Source: Streptomyces sp. NBC_01478 | GTDB taxonomy: Bacteria; Actinomycetota; Actinomycetes; Streptomycetales; Streptomycetaceae | Direction of reading: 5' to 3' | Assembly (NCBI RefSeq): GCF_036227225.1 | Contig: NZ_CP109444.1 | Location: 10,583,501-10,647,500, forward strand | Length of the DNA: 64,000 nt | Part shown: positions 37,126 to 47,001 of the stretch, in pieces | Numbering within the stretch: position 1 is the first letter of the stretch | Layout: each line of letters starts with the position of its first letter | Position numbers and translations under genes: made by a program | Notes under the pieces: model-generated | The model's database searches: none | Told to the model about the DNA's origin: nothing | Seen by the model: the letters and a program-made list of their open reading frames with translations, nothing else

Positions 37126-38472
37126 ATGGGTAATCGTGAACACGAGATCTACGACGTGGTCGGCATCGGGTTCGGTCCGTCCAACCTTTCGCTCGCCATC
37201 GCTCTGGAAGAACACGGGGCGGCTGATTCGGAAAACGAGATCAGCGCCCTCTTCTTCGAGCGGCAACCCACTTTCGGCTGGCACCGCAACATGCTGCTGC
37301 CGACGACGACCATGCAGATATCCTTTCTCAAGGACCTGGTTACCTTCCGCAATCCGACGTCGAGTTTCAGCTTCATCGCCTATCTGCACGCGTCGGGGCG
37401 GCTCCCGCAGTTCGTCAACAACCAGGACTTCTTCCCCACCCGCCAGGAGTTCCACCAGTACCTGGAGTGGGCGCAGGCCCGGGTGGCCGACCGCATCGCC
37501 TACGGCTCGGACGTGACGTCGATCCGGCTGCCGCGTGGCGCCGTCCCTGAGCTGTCGGACCGGCTGCGGCTGGAGGTCGCGGACGCCAACGGCAGGGCCG
37601 GCCGCGTGGTCGAGGCACGGAACGTGGTCATCTCCACCGGCCTGGTCCCGAGCATGCCCGAGGGAACCGAGCGCGACGAACGCGTGTGGCACAGCTCCGA
37701 GTTCTTGGAGAAGTACCGCCGGATGGACCCCCGGGAGCTGCGCCGGGTGGCGGTGGCCGGAGCGGGACAGAGCGCCGCCGAGATCACCAGGTTCCTGTAC
37801 GACGAACTCCCGCACGCCCAGGTCTGGTCGGTCATCCCGTCGTACGGCTACTCCGTCGCGGACGACACCCCCTTCGCCAACCAGGTCTTCGACCTGGAGG
37901 CCGTCGACGACTACTACTTCGGCACCGAGCAGACCCGCGAGGCGTTCTGGCGGTACCACCGCAACACCAACTACTCGGTCGTCGACGACGACGTGATCAG
38001 GGATCTGTACCGCAGGTCGTACGACGACGAGGTGCGGGGCGTCAGCCGGCTGAAGTTCCTCAACCTGACGCGGATCACCGGCGTCAAGCGCGTCGGCGCC
38101 GAGACCCGGGTCTCCCTCCAGGGCGGCCCCGACGCCGAGGTGTCCGAACTCGACTTCGACGCCCTTGTCTGCGCCACTGGATACGAGGCCATGGAGCCCA
38201 CGGGCCTGCTCGGCGATCTCGACCGCCTCTGCCTCCGCGACGAGGCGGGCCGGTACCGGGTGGAGCGGGACTACCGCATCGTCACCGCCCCCGAGGCCCG
38301 GTGCGGCATCTATCTCCAGGGCGGTACCGAACACACCCACGGCCTGACCTCCTCGCTGCTGTCGAACATCGCGGTACGCAGCGGCGAGATCGTCGACTCG
38401 ATCGCCGCCCGGCGCGCGGGACACGACGTCGAGCAGGCCGTCCTCGCCGAGGTCGGCGGGGACACCCGTTGA
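37126..38472 (+). CDS. ktzI: L-ornithine N5-monooxygenase (SidA/PvdA/KtzI family)
   Basis: A 448-residue flavin N-hydroxylase. The FAD site is GIGFGPSNLSLA near residue 13; PTTTMQISFLKDLVT and NPTSSFSFIAYL are strongly conserved in ornithine and lysine hydroxylases. The NADPH site GAGQSAAE is near 212 and the late VCATGYE motif is present. It should hydroxylate the side-chain amine of ornithine with FAD, NADPH and O2. With the PaiB/KtzT-type protein at 53692 this is the known two-enzyme route from ornithine through N5-hydroxyornithine to piperazate. Lysine cannot be excluded from sequence alone. ATG 37126 has GGGAGAA about 7 nt upstream; earlier in-frame ATGs lack one. An operator lies 186 bp upstream. 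Confidence 0.9.
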   Translation: MGNREHEIYDVVGIGFGPSNLSLAIALEEHGAADSENEISALFFERQPTFGWHRNMLLPTTTMQISFLKDLVTFRNPTSSFSFIAYLHASGRLPQFVNNQDFFPTRQEFHQYLEWAQARVADRIAYGSDVTSIRLPRGAVPELSDRLRLEVADANGRAGRVVEARNVVISTGLVPSMPEGTERDERVWHSSEFLEKYRRMDPRELRRVAVAGAGQSAAEITRFLYDELPHAQVWSVIPSYGYSVADDTPFANQVFDLEAVDDYYFGTEQTREAFWRYHRNTNYSVVDDDVIRDLYRRSYDDEVRGVSRLKFLNLTRITGVKRVGAETRVSLQGGPDAEVSELDFDALVCATGYEAMEPTGLLGDLDRLCLRDEAGRYRVERDYRIVTAPEARCGIYLQGGTEHTHGLTSSLLSNIAVRSGEIVDSIAARRAGHDVEQAVLAEVGGDTR

Positions 38473-38509
38473 ACACCCGCAAAGCCCGCGACGGAAAGGG
38501 GGCCTCGCG

Positions 38510-39310
38510 ATGAGGAGCCCGGTGGAAGAGCGGTGGGTACGCCGCTACCGCGACGACGACGGGTGCGAGACGAAACTCGTCTGCTTCCCGCCCGCCGGCG
38601 CCGGAGCGAGCGCGTTCCGCACCTGGGCTCTGGGGCTGCCCTCGGACATCGGCGTGCTCGCCATCCGGTACCCGGGCCGCGAGGACCGGTTCGGCGATCC
38701 GTTCCCGCCCAGGCTGGAAGCCCTCGCGGACGAGATTGCCGAGGCTCTCGGCGAACTGACGCGGCACCGGCTGGTGTTGTTCGGCCACAGCATGGGGGCC
38801 TCGGTGGCGCATGAGGTGGCGCTGCGCTTCCAGGAATGGGGCTGTCCGCCGGCCGCCCTGTGCGTGTCCGGCAGACGGGCCACCCACGCGCTGGCCGGCC
38901 GGCAGATGATCTCCGGCACGGACGAGGAGATCATCGCCCATGTCGTGAGCTTCGACGCGAGCCGTGCCGCGGTCTTCGCGGACTCCGACCTGAGTGAGAT
39001 CGTGCTCCCCGCGGTCCGCGCGGACTATCACCTGGTGGACGACTATTCCGGCGGCCCCCGTCCCATGCTCGAATGCCCGGTCTACGGCTACACCGGTGAC
39101 GAAGATTCCGAAGTCACCCCGGAACAGATGCGCCGCTGGGCGGAACTGACACACGGCGACTTCCGGCTCCGGGTATTTCCCGGCGGGCATTTCTATCTCA
39201 GGTTCGAAGAGGCCACACTGCTGGCGGACCTGAGCGAGATACCGGAAATGAAGAGTTCCGCACAAGGACCACCTCGTGACGCCTTCGACGCCATGGGGAA
39301 AACGGTCTGA
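38510..39310 (+). CDS. Type II thioesterase
   Basis: A 266-residue editing thioesterase with the family opening LVCFPPAGAGASAFRTW, the nucleophile motif FGHSMG (Ser 94), the Asp region YTGDEDSEV and the His in PGGHFYL. It differs from the Cys-type enzyme at 14418 and looks fully active. It starts 38 bp after the N-hydroxylase with an AAAGGGGG site and is followed 66 bp later by the free A domain, so it probably proofreads carrier proteins of this assembly line. Confidence 0.9.
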   Translation: MRSPVEERWVRRYRDDDGCETKLVCFPPAGAGASAFRTWALGLPSDIGVLAIRYPGREDRFGDPFPPRLEALADEIAEALGELTRHRLVLFGHSMGASVAHEVALRFQEWGCPPAALCVSGRRATHALAGRQMISGTDEEIIAHVVSFDASRAAVFADSDLSEIVLPAVRADYHLVDDYSGGPRPMLECPVYGYTGDEDSEVTPEQMRRWAELTHGDFRLRVFPGGHFYLRFEEATLLADLSEIPEMKSSAQGPPRDAFDAMGKTV

Positions 39311-39376
39311 TCGTTCTACTCCCGGGAACCCACCTGCACGGCGGTTTCATGAGCGACCTTGGCCTAGGGATGGCAG

Positions 39377-41011
39377 ATGGCAGGTAAATCGACAACGGCG
39401 ACCGTGTCCCGTCCGCACTCCTCGCTGTGGGGCGGCCCGGCGGATCCGCCGTGTCTGCTGGAGGCATTCGCCGTGACGGCGGCGGCGCGGCCGGGCGCTG
39501 TCGCGGTCCGCGACGAGGACCAAGAAGTGACGTACCACGACCTGACCCGGTGGATCGGGCACATCGCCACGCTCCTGGTGGACCACGGAATCCGTCCCGG
39601 CGACCGGGTGGCGATCACCGGCTCACGAAGCGCCGCGATCGTGGCCGCCATGCTCGCCACCGTGCGTCTGGGCGCCACGTATGTGCCGCTCGACGCCGAC
39701 TACCCGGTGCGGCGCCTTGAGCACATGAAGACCGACAGCGGCGCCAAGCTGCTGCTGTTCGCCGGCCCCGAGCCCGAGTTCGCGACCGGCGTGCCGTCCC
39801 TGCCCATACCGTCGGCACCGGACCGGACGACGGCGACCGCGCCCGACGACACAGCCGTGCCGCGGCACGCGTGCCAGGCCGACCTGCCCGTCTACATCAT
39901 CTACACCTCCGGGTCCACGGGCCTCCCCAAGGGCGTCGTACTGCCGCACCGCTGCATCGACAACATGGCGGAATGGCAGCGGAGCCACTCGGTCCGGCCG
40001 GACCTGCGCACCGCCCAGTTCACACCGCTCAACTTCGACGTGTGGTTCCAGGAGGTCCTCGGCACCCTGGGCGGCGGGGGAACGCTGGTGATCATGCCGG
40101 AGCCGCTGCGCCGCGACCCGATCGCCCTGCTCGACTGGCTGGCGGAGCAGCGGATCGAGCGCCTGTTTCTGCCGTACGTGGCCCTGAACATGCTGACCGC
40201 TGTTGCCGCCGCGGCCGAGTCGCTGGACGGTCTCGCGCTCCGGGAGGTCAACATCGGCGGCGAGCAACTTGTCTGCACGCCGACCGTAAAGGACTTCTTC
40301 CGGCGCCTGTCCGGCTGCCGGCTGAACATCCACTACGGCCAGAGCGAGTCCGCCATGGTCACCGCGTACACGCTGACCGGGCCGCCCGAGGAGTGGCCGA
40401 CGCTGCCGCCGATCGGGAGCCCGCTGCCGGGCTGTGAGCTGATCGTCGAGCCGGTCGACGAGGCCGAACCGGCAGTGGGGGAGCTGCTGGTGGCGGGCCT
40501 GCCGCTCTCGGCCGGCTACCTCAACCAGCCCGATCTCACGGCTGCGCGCTACATCCCGGTCGCCCTCGCCCACCCCGGCCGCAACCGGGCCTTCCGTACA
40601 GGCGACCTGGTGCGTGTCGAGGACGACGTCATCCACTACGTCGGCCGCGCCGACAACGAGGTGAAGATCCGCGGAATCCGGGTGAACCCACTGGAGGTGG
40701 ACGCCTGTCTGCTGGCACAGCCGGGTGTCACGGAAGCGGTGTGCGTGCCGCTCCAAATAGCCGAGGGTTCACGGCAGTTGCGGGCCGCCGTCACGGTCGA
40801 CGGCGAGGAAACGGCCTTCGATGCCGACCGGGCGCTGGCCGACCTGACCGCACTGCTGCCCAGGCAATCGGTACCGATCTCCATCACCGTACTGCCGGAA
40901 CTGCCACGTACACCGAGCGGCAAAGCGGACCGCAAGGCGGTCGCCCAGACCCTCGCGGACCTTCACCTGCAAGGCCATGGACAGCACAACCGCCAGCGCG
41001 GAAAGGGGTAG
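39377..41011 (+). CDS. Free-standing amino acid adenylation domain
   Basis: A 544-residue adenylation enzyme without carrier or condensation domains. Core motifs are intact: A3 YTSGSTGLPKG, the A4 Asp in LNFDVWFQEV (so an alpha-amino acid is likely), A5 HYGQSES, A7 FRTGD, A8 GRADNEVKIRG and the A10 Lys in TPSGKADRK. It should activate an amino acid as the adenylate and load a PCP. The next gene, 3 bp downstream, is a free PCP and its obvious partner. Since the A domain of the NRPS at 33650 is decayed, this protein may supply that module or the P450-linked PCP at 12863. Substrate not predicted. Confidence 0.9.
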   Translation: MAGKSTTATVSRPHSSLWGGPADPPCLLEAFAVTAAARPGAVAVRDEDQEVTYHDLTRWIGHIATLLVDHGIRPGDRVAITGSRSAAIVAAMLATVRLGATYVPLDADYPVRRLEHMKTDSGAKLLLFAGPEPEFATGVPSLPIPSAPDRTTATAPDDTAVPRHACQADLPVYIIYTSGSTGLPKGVVLPHRCIDNMAEWQRSHSVRPDLRTAQFTPLNFDVWFQEVLGTLGGGGTLVIMPEPLRRDPIALLDWLAEQRIERLFLPYVALNMLTAVAAAAESLDGLALREVNIGGEQLVCTPTVKDFFRRLSGCRLNIHYGQSESAMVTAYTLTGPPEEWPTLPPIGSPLPGCELIVEPVDEAEPAVGELLVAGLPLSAGYLNQPDLTAARYIPVALAHPGRNRAFRTGDLVRVEDDVIHYVGRADNEVKIRGIRVNPLEVDACLLAQPGVTEAVCVPLQIAEGSRQLRAAVTVDGEETAFDADRALADLTALLPRQSVPISITVLPELPRTPSGKADRKAVAQTLADLHLQGHGQHNRQRGKG

Positions 41012-41014
41012 GCA

Positions 41015-41278
41015 ATGGAAGGCGACTTCGAGACGGAGACGGAACGTCAGCTCGCGACGATCTGGGCCGACGTCCTCAAACTGGACAAGGTCGGGCGCGA
41101 CCAGGATTTCTTCAGTCTTGGCGGGGACTCTCTGCTGGCCACCAAGGTGGTTCTGGAGGCCCGCCGATTCTGGAAGATCGATTTCACGGTCCGCGTCCTG
41201 ATCGACACGCCGGTTCTCGCCGGCCTGGCCGAACGCATCGATCTGCTGACCGACCAGGCCGGGACGCCCGCGTCCTAG
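41015..41278 (+). CDS. Free-standing peptidyl carrier protein
   Basis: An 87-residue carrier protein with FFSLGGDSLLA, Ser at residue 39, and little outside the domain. It follows the free A domain with a 3-bp gap and AAAGGGG just upstream, so the two are translationally coupled. It likely carries the amino acid activated by that A domain while another enzyme acts on it, perhaps the radical SAM enzyme 130 bp downstream or one of the oxygenases. Confidence 0.9.
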   Translation: MEGDFETETERQLATIWADVLKLDKVGRDQDFFSLGGDSLLATKVVLEARRFWKIDFTVRVLIDTPVLAGLAERIDLLTDQAGTPAS

Positions 41279-41407
41279 CGCCCGGCAGGAACGCGCACGG
41301 ATGTCTGTGAAACGGCAGGCCGGAGTCCGCGAGAAAAAGCCGTTGCACCTTTCGTACCCACGTAAATCGACAAGCTGACGGCACAGGATTCGGGGCGGAG
41401 GTCCGGA

Positions 41408-43393
41408 ATGCTCATCAAAAACATCCCGATAAGGACCGGGAGCAGCCACCAGGAGCGCAGGAAAGTCGTGCTCGTGGAGGTTCCCACCTACGAGAACATC
41501 CTGCCGCTCGCGTCTGGCTACATTCAGGCGTGCGCGCAGGAGGACGTCGAAGTCGGGTCGACCCATTCCTTCGAAATAGTTTCCTACCCGGTGACCGATG
41601 ACCGGCACAAGCTCCTGGAGGAACTGGCCGGGAAATACGCACAGGTTTATACCTTCAGCTGCTACATCTGGAACATGAAGCTGGTCAGCTGGCTGCTGAG
41701 GGAACTGCGGGAACGGCAGCCGCAGGCCCACTACCTGCTCGGTGGACCGCAGGTGATGAACCACGCCGCCACCTACCTCGCGGGCGAGCCGGAGAACGTC
41801 TATGTGTGCAACGGGGAAGGGGAGCGCACCTCCGTCGAGTTCCTCAGGCAGCTCAACAGCCCGACGCCCGACATGCACCAGGTCCCCGGTCTCAGCTTCT
41901 GGTCCGCCGGCGAGCTCGTCACGACGGAACCCGCACCGCGGATCAGCAATCTCATGGAAATTCCCTCGCCCTTCCTCACCGGCGTCTTCGACGGCCGCGA
42001 GTTCAGCATGGGGATCCTGGAGACGAACCGCGGCTGCCCCTTCCGCTGCACCTTCTGCTACTGGGGTGCGGCCACCAACTCGAAGGTGATCAAGTTCGAG
42101 GAGGAACGGATCAGGGCCGAGCTGGACTGGATCGCCGAGAACGGGCTCTCCGGACTGTTCATCGCCGACGCCAACTGGGGGCAGTCACCCCGTGACGTGG
42201 AGATGACCGAGCACATCGTGAAACGCAAGAAGGAAGTCGGCTACCCGTTGGTCGTCTACATGGCGGCCACCAAGAACCGGCCGGAACGCATGGCGCAGAT
42301 CACCGAGATCTTCGTACGCGGCGACCTCATGGTGACGCAGCCCATTTCGCTCCAGACGCTGAACCCCGAGGCCCTCAAACTCATCGAGCGGTCCAACATC
42401 CGCGAGGAGACCTTCGTCGAGCTTCAGCGCACGCTCAGGGAAAAGCAGATCAGTTCCTATGTCGAACTGATCTGGCCGCTTCCGGGCGAGACCCCCGAGT
42501 CGTTCAAGGACGGGTTGACGAAGTTGTGCCGGTCCTACGCCGACACCGTCATCGTCTATCCGCAGCTTCTCCTGCACAACACTCCCATGTACAACCAGGT
42601 GGAACAGTACGGCCTGACCACGGAACCCGTTCCGAGCGAGGTGGCCGAGGCGGAGGTCGTGGTCGCCACGAACTGGGTGTCGAAGGAGGAGTGCCGCGAC
42701 GCGTACTGGCTTTACCACGCAATGCACACGATCTACAACATGCGTGGCCTGTTCCTGCTCTCCGGTTATCTCGATGCCGCCGGCATCGTCTCCTACGGCG
42801 ATCTGTTCGACAGCGTCGCGCGTTTCATGCGGCAACAGACGGATTCCGAGGTGCTTCACCTCATCGCCACGTCATTGGCCGACCTGACGAACTACGACGT
42901 GCTCCTCAGCGGAAAGATCGGGCACATGATCCTCAGCACCCATCGTGAGGAGTTCGACAGGGTGCTGGTCGACTACGTCACGACCCAGAAGTGGTGGTCG
43001 GACCCGATGGCCCGGCAGGCGTTCGAGATGGACCTGCTGGCACGGCCCTACATCTACCGCGAACCGGTGAGCGTCCCGGACTACGAGTTCACGGAGGTCA
43101 CTGTGCACGGCCTGGGCGATGCGGAGACCTTTATCGTGGAGGTCTCCGCCGAGCTGGCCCGGCTGCTGACCGAGCGCGAGATGCTCGACGCCGACGTACA
43201 GGGCGACGCCGTATCAGGACGGGTCGAGCTGCGGATCAACCACCATGCCCGGCAGAAGATGCCCTACATGCCGCAGCGGAGCCTTGAGCACAACGCCAAC
43301 TATTGTCACGGCACCGTACTGCGCTTTCGCGAGATCCTGCCTTTCGTCGAGGCTCACGCACCTGACGCCGTGGAGGGTGCGGTAGTTGGCTGA
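41408..43393 (+). CDS. B12-binding-domain radical SAM enzyme
   Basis: A 661-residue protein. The N-terminal part (about 15-170) has the Rossmann layout of a cobalamin-binding domain (YTFSCYIWNMKLVSWLL, then YLLGGPQV), without the DxHxxG motif of base-off binders. The radical SAM cluster motif is CPFRCTFC (Cys 210, 214, 217), followed by a TIM-barrel core and a C-terminal domain of about 150 residues that I do not recognise. Such enzymes often methylate unactivated carbon, but ring-forming and oxidative members exist. Placed after a free A/PCP pair, it may modify an amino acid building block. There is no palindromic operator in front of it; it is probably read from the promoter at 36932. Confidence 0.88.
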   Translation: MLIKNIPIRTGSSHQERRKVVLVEVPTYENILPLASGYIQACAQEDVEVGSTHSFEIVSYPVTDDRHKLLEELAGKYAQVYTFSCYIWNMKLVSWLLRELRERQPQAHYLLGGPQVMNHAATYLAGEPENVYVCNGEGERTSVEFLRQLNSPTPDMHQVPGLSFWSAGELVTTEPAPRISNLMEIPSPFLTGVFDGREFSMGILETNRGCPFRCTFCYWGAATNSKVIKFEEERIRAELDWIAENGLSGLFIADANWGQSPRDVEMTEHIVKRKKEVGYPLVVYMAATKNRPERMAQITEIFVRGDLMVTQPISLQTLNPEALKLIERSNIREETFVELQRTLREKQISSYVELIWPLPGETPESFKDGLTKLCRSYADTVIVYPQLLLHNTPMYNQVEQYGLTTEPVPSEVAEAEVVVATNWVSKEECRDAYWLYHAMHTIYNMRGLFLLSGYLDAAGIVSYGDLFDSVARFMRQQTDSEVLHLIATSLADLTNYDVLLSGKIGHMILSTHREEFDRVLVDYVTTQKWWSDPMARQAFEMDLLARPYIYREPVSVPDYEFTEVTVHGLGDAETFIVEVSAELARLLTEREMLDADVQGDAVSGRVELRINHHARQKMPYMPQRSLEHNANYCHGTVLRFREILPFVEAHAPDAVEGAVVG

Positions 43394-44113
43394 CCTTGCT
43401 GCCATGGTCCGGTCGGGCATGCGGGGTCATGTGCTCCGGCGGTGAGGTCTTTCAAGGCCACGCTGACGGTGCTGGACGTGCCCGATCGGAGTAGGCGGAA
43501 TCGCGGGCGTTCGGCTGCTCCGAGTCACCCGGCAGAGCCACTCGGCCGTGATCCTGTGGGGCACGAACTGCCGGGTCGTGCCCTCGGCCTGTAGGGCCGT
43601 CGAATGGATCATGGCTGGACGGCCGGCGGGCCGTGATCATCGCTGGGCCGTCTTTCGACCGCGCGGGCCCAGCTGCTGACAGGCAGTCACCCGCCCAGGA
43701 TGCGCTTCGTCGTGCCCCCACGGGACCTGTCGGCCTGGCACGCCGACAGGTCCCGCGGAGCTGGCCCACCCGCAGTGCGCTCCCGAACTGTGGCGTCCTC
43801 GCGCGGGCCAGCCGTCGACTTCAAGCTCCTCTTCCGAGGCCGGGACGCCAAGTTCACCGATACGTTCGTAGCCGTGCTCGCGGCGACCGGGATCCTCAGG
43901 GCGCGAGTCCGGGTCCCTCACACGATCGCGGTCACGGAACGCCGGACGCGCCGTCGGCATCGGGAGTTGCAGAAGCCGCCGCCTGCCGGGCCCGGCATCT
44001 GCCCGCTCCAGGGAAGAACGCCCGGGTTCTGTGTCGGGACCGACTCGGCGTCCTGATCCATGAAAATTCTCAGGTCGCATGTGATGACGTGAGTATTCTC
44101 AGGCTTGCAGTGG
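43394..44113. other. Degenerate intergenic region with a transposase remnant
   Basis: About 0.7 kb between the radical SAM gene and the 3' end of the transaminase. The right part holds the integrase-core remnant listed separately; positions 43394-43690 show no recognisable gene. Confidence 0.5.
43700..44056 (+). pseudogene. Decayed integrase-core (rve/DDE) transposase fragment
   Basis: From about 43811 the frame reads VDFKLLFRGRDAKFTDTF and then VAVLAATGI, matching the second catalytic Asp region of IS3/IS481-like integrase cores. After IAVTER the sequence jumps to HRELQKPPPAGP, a segment normally about 80 residues further on, so there is an internal deletion. The N-terminal DNA-binding part is missing. 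It is an insertion sequence remnant and marks past rearrangement inside the cluster. Confidence 0.65.
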
Positions 44114-45403
44114 TTACTGCGATATTCCGATGCTTTCGGCGCGCATGTCGTCGAGCGCCGACGCGATGACCTGGACTCCGGCAGCGATGGTGTCCGGATC
44201 GGGAGTGATGCTGATGCGGAAGCACTGCTGGGCGTGGCGGCCGAGGCTCTGGCTGGGCTCGGCGTCGGTGAAGAAATGTCTTCCCGGCACGACGAAAACG
44301 CCCCTGCGCTTGAGCGTCTCGTACAGACGCAAGTCGTCGAACCACTCCTCGTCCACCCAGACCCAGCAGAACATGCCGCCCTCGGAGGCGTGCAAGTGCC
44401 AGGCGATGTCCTCTGGCAGGGTCTCCGCCAGCAGCGACTCGACGAATTTCCTGCGCTCGGCGTAGAAGGGGCCGATGACCGATGCGACGAGCATGTCGAG
44501 GACGTCGGACCGCAGCGCGTGAGTCAGCGTCGACTGGACCAACTGAGGGGCGTGTAGCGCTGAGTTGGACAAGAACGAGACGATCGGGTCGATGTGTTGC
44601 TCATCGGCGATGGCGAAGCCCAGGCGCTCTCCTGGAAGTCCGGCCTTCGAGAGGGAGAAGACATTGATGACGTGTTCGTCCCGGATCGGCGCTGTCGATG
44701 GTCCGCCGATGGCGGGGAAAGGAGCGCCGTACGCGTTGTCGACCACGAGCGGCACGTCGTGGCTGTGGGCGGCAGCGACAAGCCGCTGTATCTCGTCGTG
44801 TGACGCGCAGCGGCCGGCCGGGTTGCTCGGGCTGGACAGCAGCATGAGCCCGACGTCCGTCAGCCCCTCAAGGCTAGGCAGATCAAATAGATAGCGGAAC
44901 GACCGGTCGTCCTGGAGGTGTAAGACGGGCTCAACTCCCGTGACTCCACCGGGCGTTAGGGAAAGGCCTTGGTAGCCCGTGTAGTCGGGGGTCATCGGCA
45001 GGACAAGCCTGGTGTCGCGGGTCGCGCCCGCCCCGGTGAAGAGCGCCGCGGCGATGAAACAGAGCATCTGGCTGCCGGGACCCACCACGATGTTGCGCGG
45101 CTCGATACTCCAGCCGTAGCGCTTGTTGAAATAGTCGGCGATCGCGTCGACGAGTTCCGGCAGTCCGCGTGACGGTCCGTATCGGCAGCTGACATTTCCG
45201 AAGGAGGCGACCAGCGCTTCGGTGGTCATCCGTTGCCAGGTGTCCATCACCTTGGGTATGGCTGCGGGATTGCCTATGCCGAGGTTGAGCCACTCCGTTC
45301 CAGTGGCGGAGCCAGTGGTCGTGGCGATGTCATCCATGATGAGCCGAAGCCCTGACAGACTGGCCATTTTAGTTCCGGACCGGGACAACTCCACGGGAGG
45401 CAT
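44114..45403 (-). CDS. avtA: AvtA-like valine-pyruvate aminotransferase
   Basis: A 429-residue fold-type I PLP enzyme. It aligns well with E. coli AvtA as I recall it: GNPAAIP near the start, YGPSRGLPELVDAI, the DNAYGAPFP loop, the PLP Lys in SLSKAGLPGER (K253) and the late VVPGRHFF motif. AvtA interconverts valine and pyruvate with 2-oxoisovalerate and alanine. In this cluster it may supply or recycle an aliphatic amino acid, or the keto acid precursor of a branched PKS extender; both are inference. ATG 45403 has GGAAAGG immediately upstream; a GTG three codons in has better spacing, so the start is uncertain. An operator lies 270 bp upstream at 45665. Confidence 0.85.
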   Translation of the reverse strand: MPPVELSRSGTKMASLSGLRLIMDDIATTTGSATGTEWLNLGIGNPAAIPKVMDTWQRMTTEALVASFGNVSCRYGPSRGLPELVDAIADYFNKRYGWSIEPRNIVVGPGSQMLCFIAAALFTGAGATRDTRLVLPMTPDYTGYQGLSLTPGGVTGVEPVLHLQDDRSFRYLFDLPSLEGLTDVGLMLLSSPSNPAGRCASHDEIQRLVAAAHSHDVPLVVDNAYGAPFPAIGGPSTAPIRDEHVINVFSLSKAGLPGERLGFAIADEQHIDPIVSFLSNSALHAPQLVQSTLTHALRSDVLDMLVASVIGPFYAERRKFVESLLAETLPEDIAWHLHASEGGMFCWVWVDEEWFDDLRLYETLKRRGVFVVPGRHFFTDAEPSQSLGRHAQQCFRISITPDPDTIAAGVQVIASALDDMRAESIGISQ

Positions 45404-45664
45404 CCTTTCCTGTCACTGCCGGCGGCCGGCGAGCGAGGCGGTTGTGGCGCAAACGGTTCAGAGCTCGACGCTGTGTCAACGCCTCCTGGGCGTGGTGGGA
45501 GTGCATCCCGTCGGCGCGGCGCCCCTGCCGGCGTGTCCCACGTCGTTTCGTCCTCACCCCGCTGCGCCTCTGACGTCGTGAAAACACCCCCACGTTCACG
45601 GAAGCGGATCAGCTGGTCAAGACAGTGCCGGCACCAGGAGGGCAAGCCGCCGGCGAACTTGCCT

Positions 45665-45682
45665 TGTCCCGCTGGCGGGACA
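45665..45682. promoter_or_regulatory. Palindromic operator, copy 7
   Basis: TGTCCCGCTGGCGGGACA, one centre mismatch from perfect symmetry. It is 270 bp before the start of the AvtA-like gene on the minus strand, with no other gene start near it. Confidence 0.8.
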
Positions 45683-46167
45683 GTCCCACGGGTCGGGAAT
45701 TGTCCCTGACACCGGCGGAGGATCGTCCAACGGGGGAGCGGATTCCGGTCGGTGCGTGCTCTTGAGGACGAAGAACAACAGGAAGAGCGGGACCACGGCG
45801 AAGCGGCCGTTGGCCACTCAGATGCCATCCAACCGGGCCGTTTCAGCAGACACCTCTCTGACGGCCCATCAGTACCATCCCGCATGCGCTTGCCGAGGCC
45901 GTCGAAATGACGGGCACTCGGTAACGCGCTCTGCTCGGCCGACTGCGGGCACATGATGCGGACGTCCACGCCGTACTCGACCAGGGAATGGGCCTGCGGC
46001 TCCTTGCCCGTCGGCTCTCGGCCTGGCCCGTAGCGCCGCCTGGCGCACGTGGCCACCGCGGACGAACTGCTGGTCGTGCGGTCGGACCGGCCTGCCCAGT
46101 GTTCTCGATCCGTTCGAGCCCCTTCTCCACCAGCGGAGGGTCGCACCGCCGAAGTCCGTCCGCGCGG

Positions 46168-46263
46168 GAGGCGAACGGCGGGCTCACGCGTCATTCCGAC
46201 AGACTCGACGATGGCCGGAACGGCAAGGTGAAGCTGTTCAAGCGGCAACTGTTCGGCTGGGCC
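46168..46263 (+). pseudogene. C-terminal fragment of an ISL3-like transposase
   Basis: The frame reads NGKVKLFKRQLFGWADADRL, matching the conserved end of ISL3-family transposases, where N-R-I-K-x-x-K-R-Q-x-x-G-R-A is followed by LLR. Only about 30 residues remain and the upstream part is scrambled. Confidence 0.5.
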
Positions 46264-47001
46264 GACGCTGACCGGCTCCGTAACGGAACACAGGTTGCCC
46301 CGACTTTGGCGTCATCTCATCGCCCGAGAGCGTCGCAGGGGATCCGTACGCTACTTACCAACTTGGCTGAGCGTGATTTTCGCGGGCAACCGACTGCCGG
46401 GTTACCGAGGCCTGTCGGTGCGGTTCCGGTCCGACGCTGGACTGCCCCTTGTCCGTCCTCGCCGGGGATGACGCTTCCCATGTCGTCCAGGGGAAGGACC
46501 TTGCTTCATCTCCTGCACCACGTGAACGTACCGATCTCGCGGGCGTCCCGGGCCGGCCCTTACATCTCGACCGTCACGGTGACGCCCGAGCGTCCGTGGC
46601 CGATTCCGCTTCTTGCTACCTGGAGTTCCAGGCCTCTGCATGCGTGCACGTTCCGTTGTGGGGCTACCGTGTCATCGCGTGGTGTCGGAAGGCATTCGCG
46701 CCCGAACGGTGGGTACCCCATCGACGTTCTCCGGGCCGATGCCGGAAGGAGCCTGCACGGCAGACGGATTCCGGATGCGCAGTTCGACACGATGCGCGCA
46801 CGGCGAGGCCGAAGGGCGAGGTGTCCGCCGTGTTGAGGGCGGGTCAGGATCCACTGCAATACCCGGCAGTACGGGCCCGTGCCCCGGTCGCTCGCACCCC
46901 GGGGACGGAAGTGAGAACCCCCGGTGAAGCGAAGACCTGCGTCGTTCGGGCTGCCGTCCGCACCAGGCCGGCGGCCGCAGACATCCCGAAGGCGGCCCGC
47001 T

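Larger units (their letters stand above)
45404..47001. other. 1.6 kb without an intact gene
   Basis: Holds the operator at 45665-45682 and an ISL3-like transposase fragment at about 46168-46263. On the minus strand around 45850-46090 a stretch has coding-like composition (VEYGVDVRIMCP) but is not recognised and lacks a start. The region looks like decayed coding and IS sequence. Confidence 0.5.
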
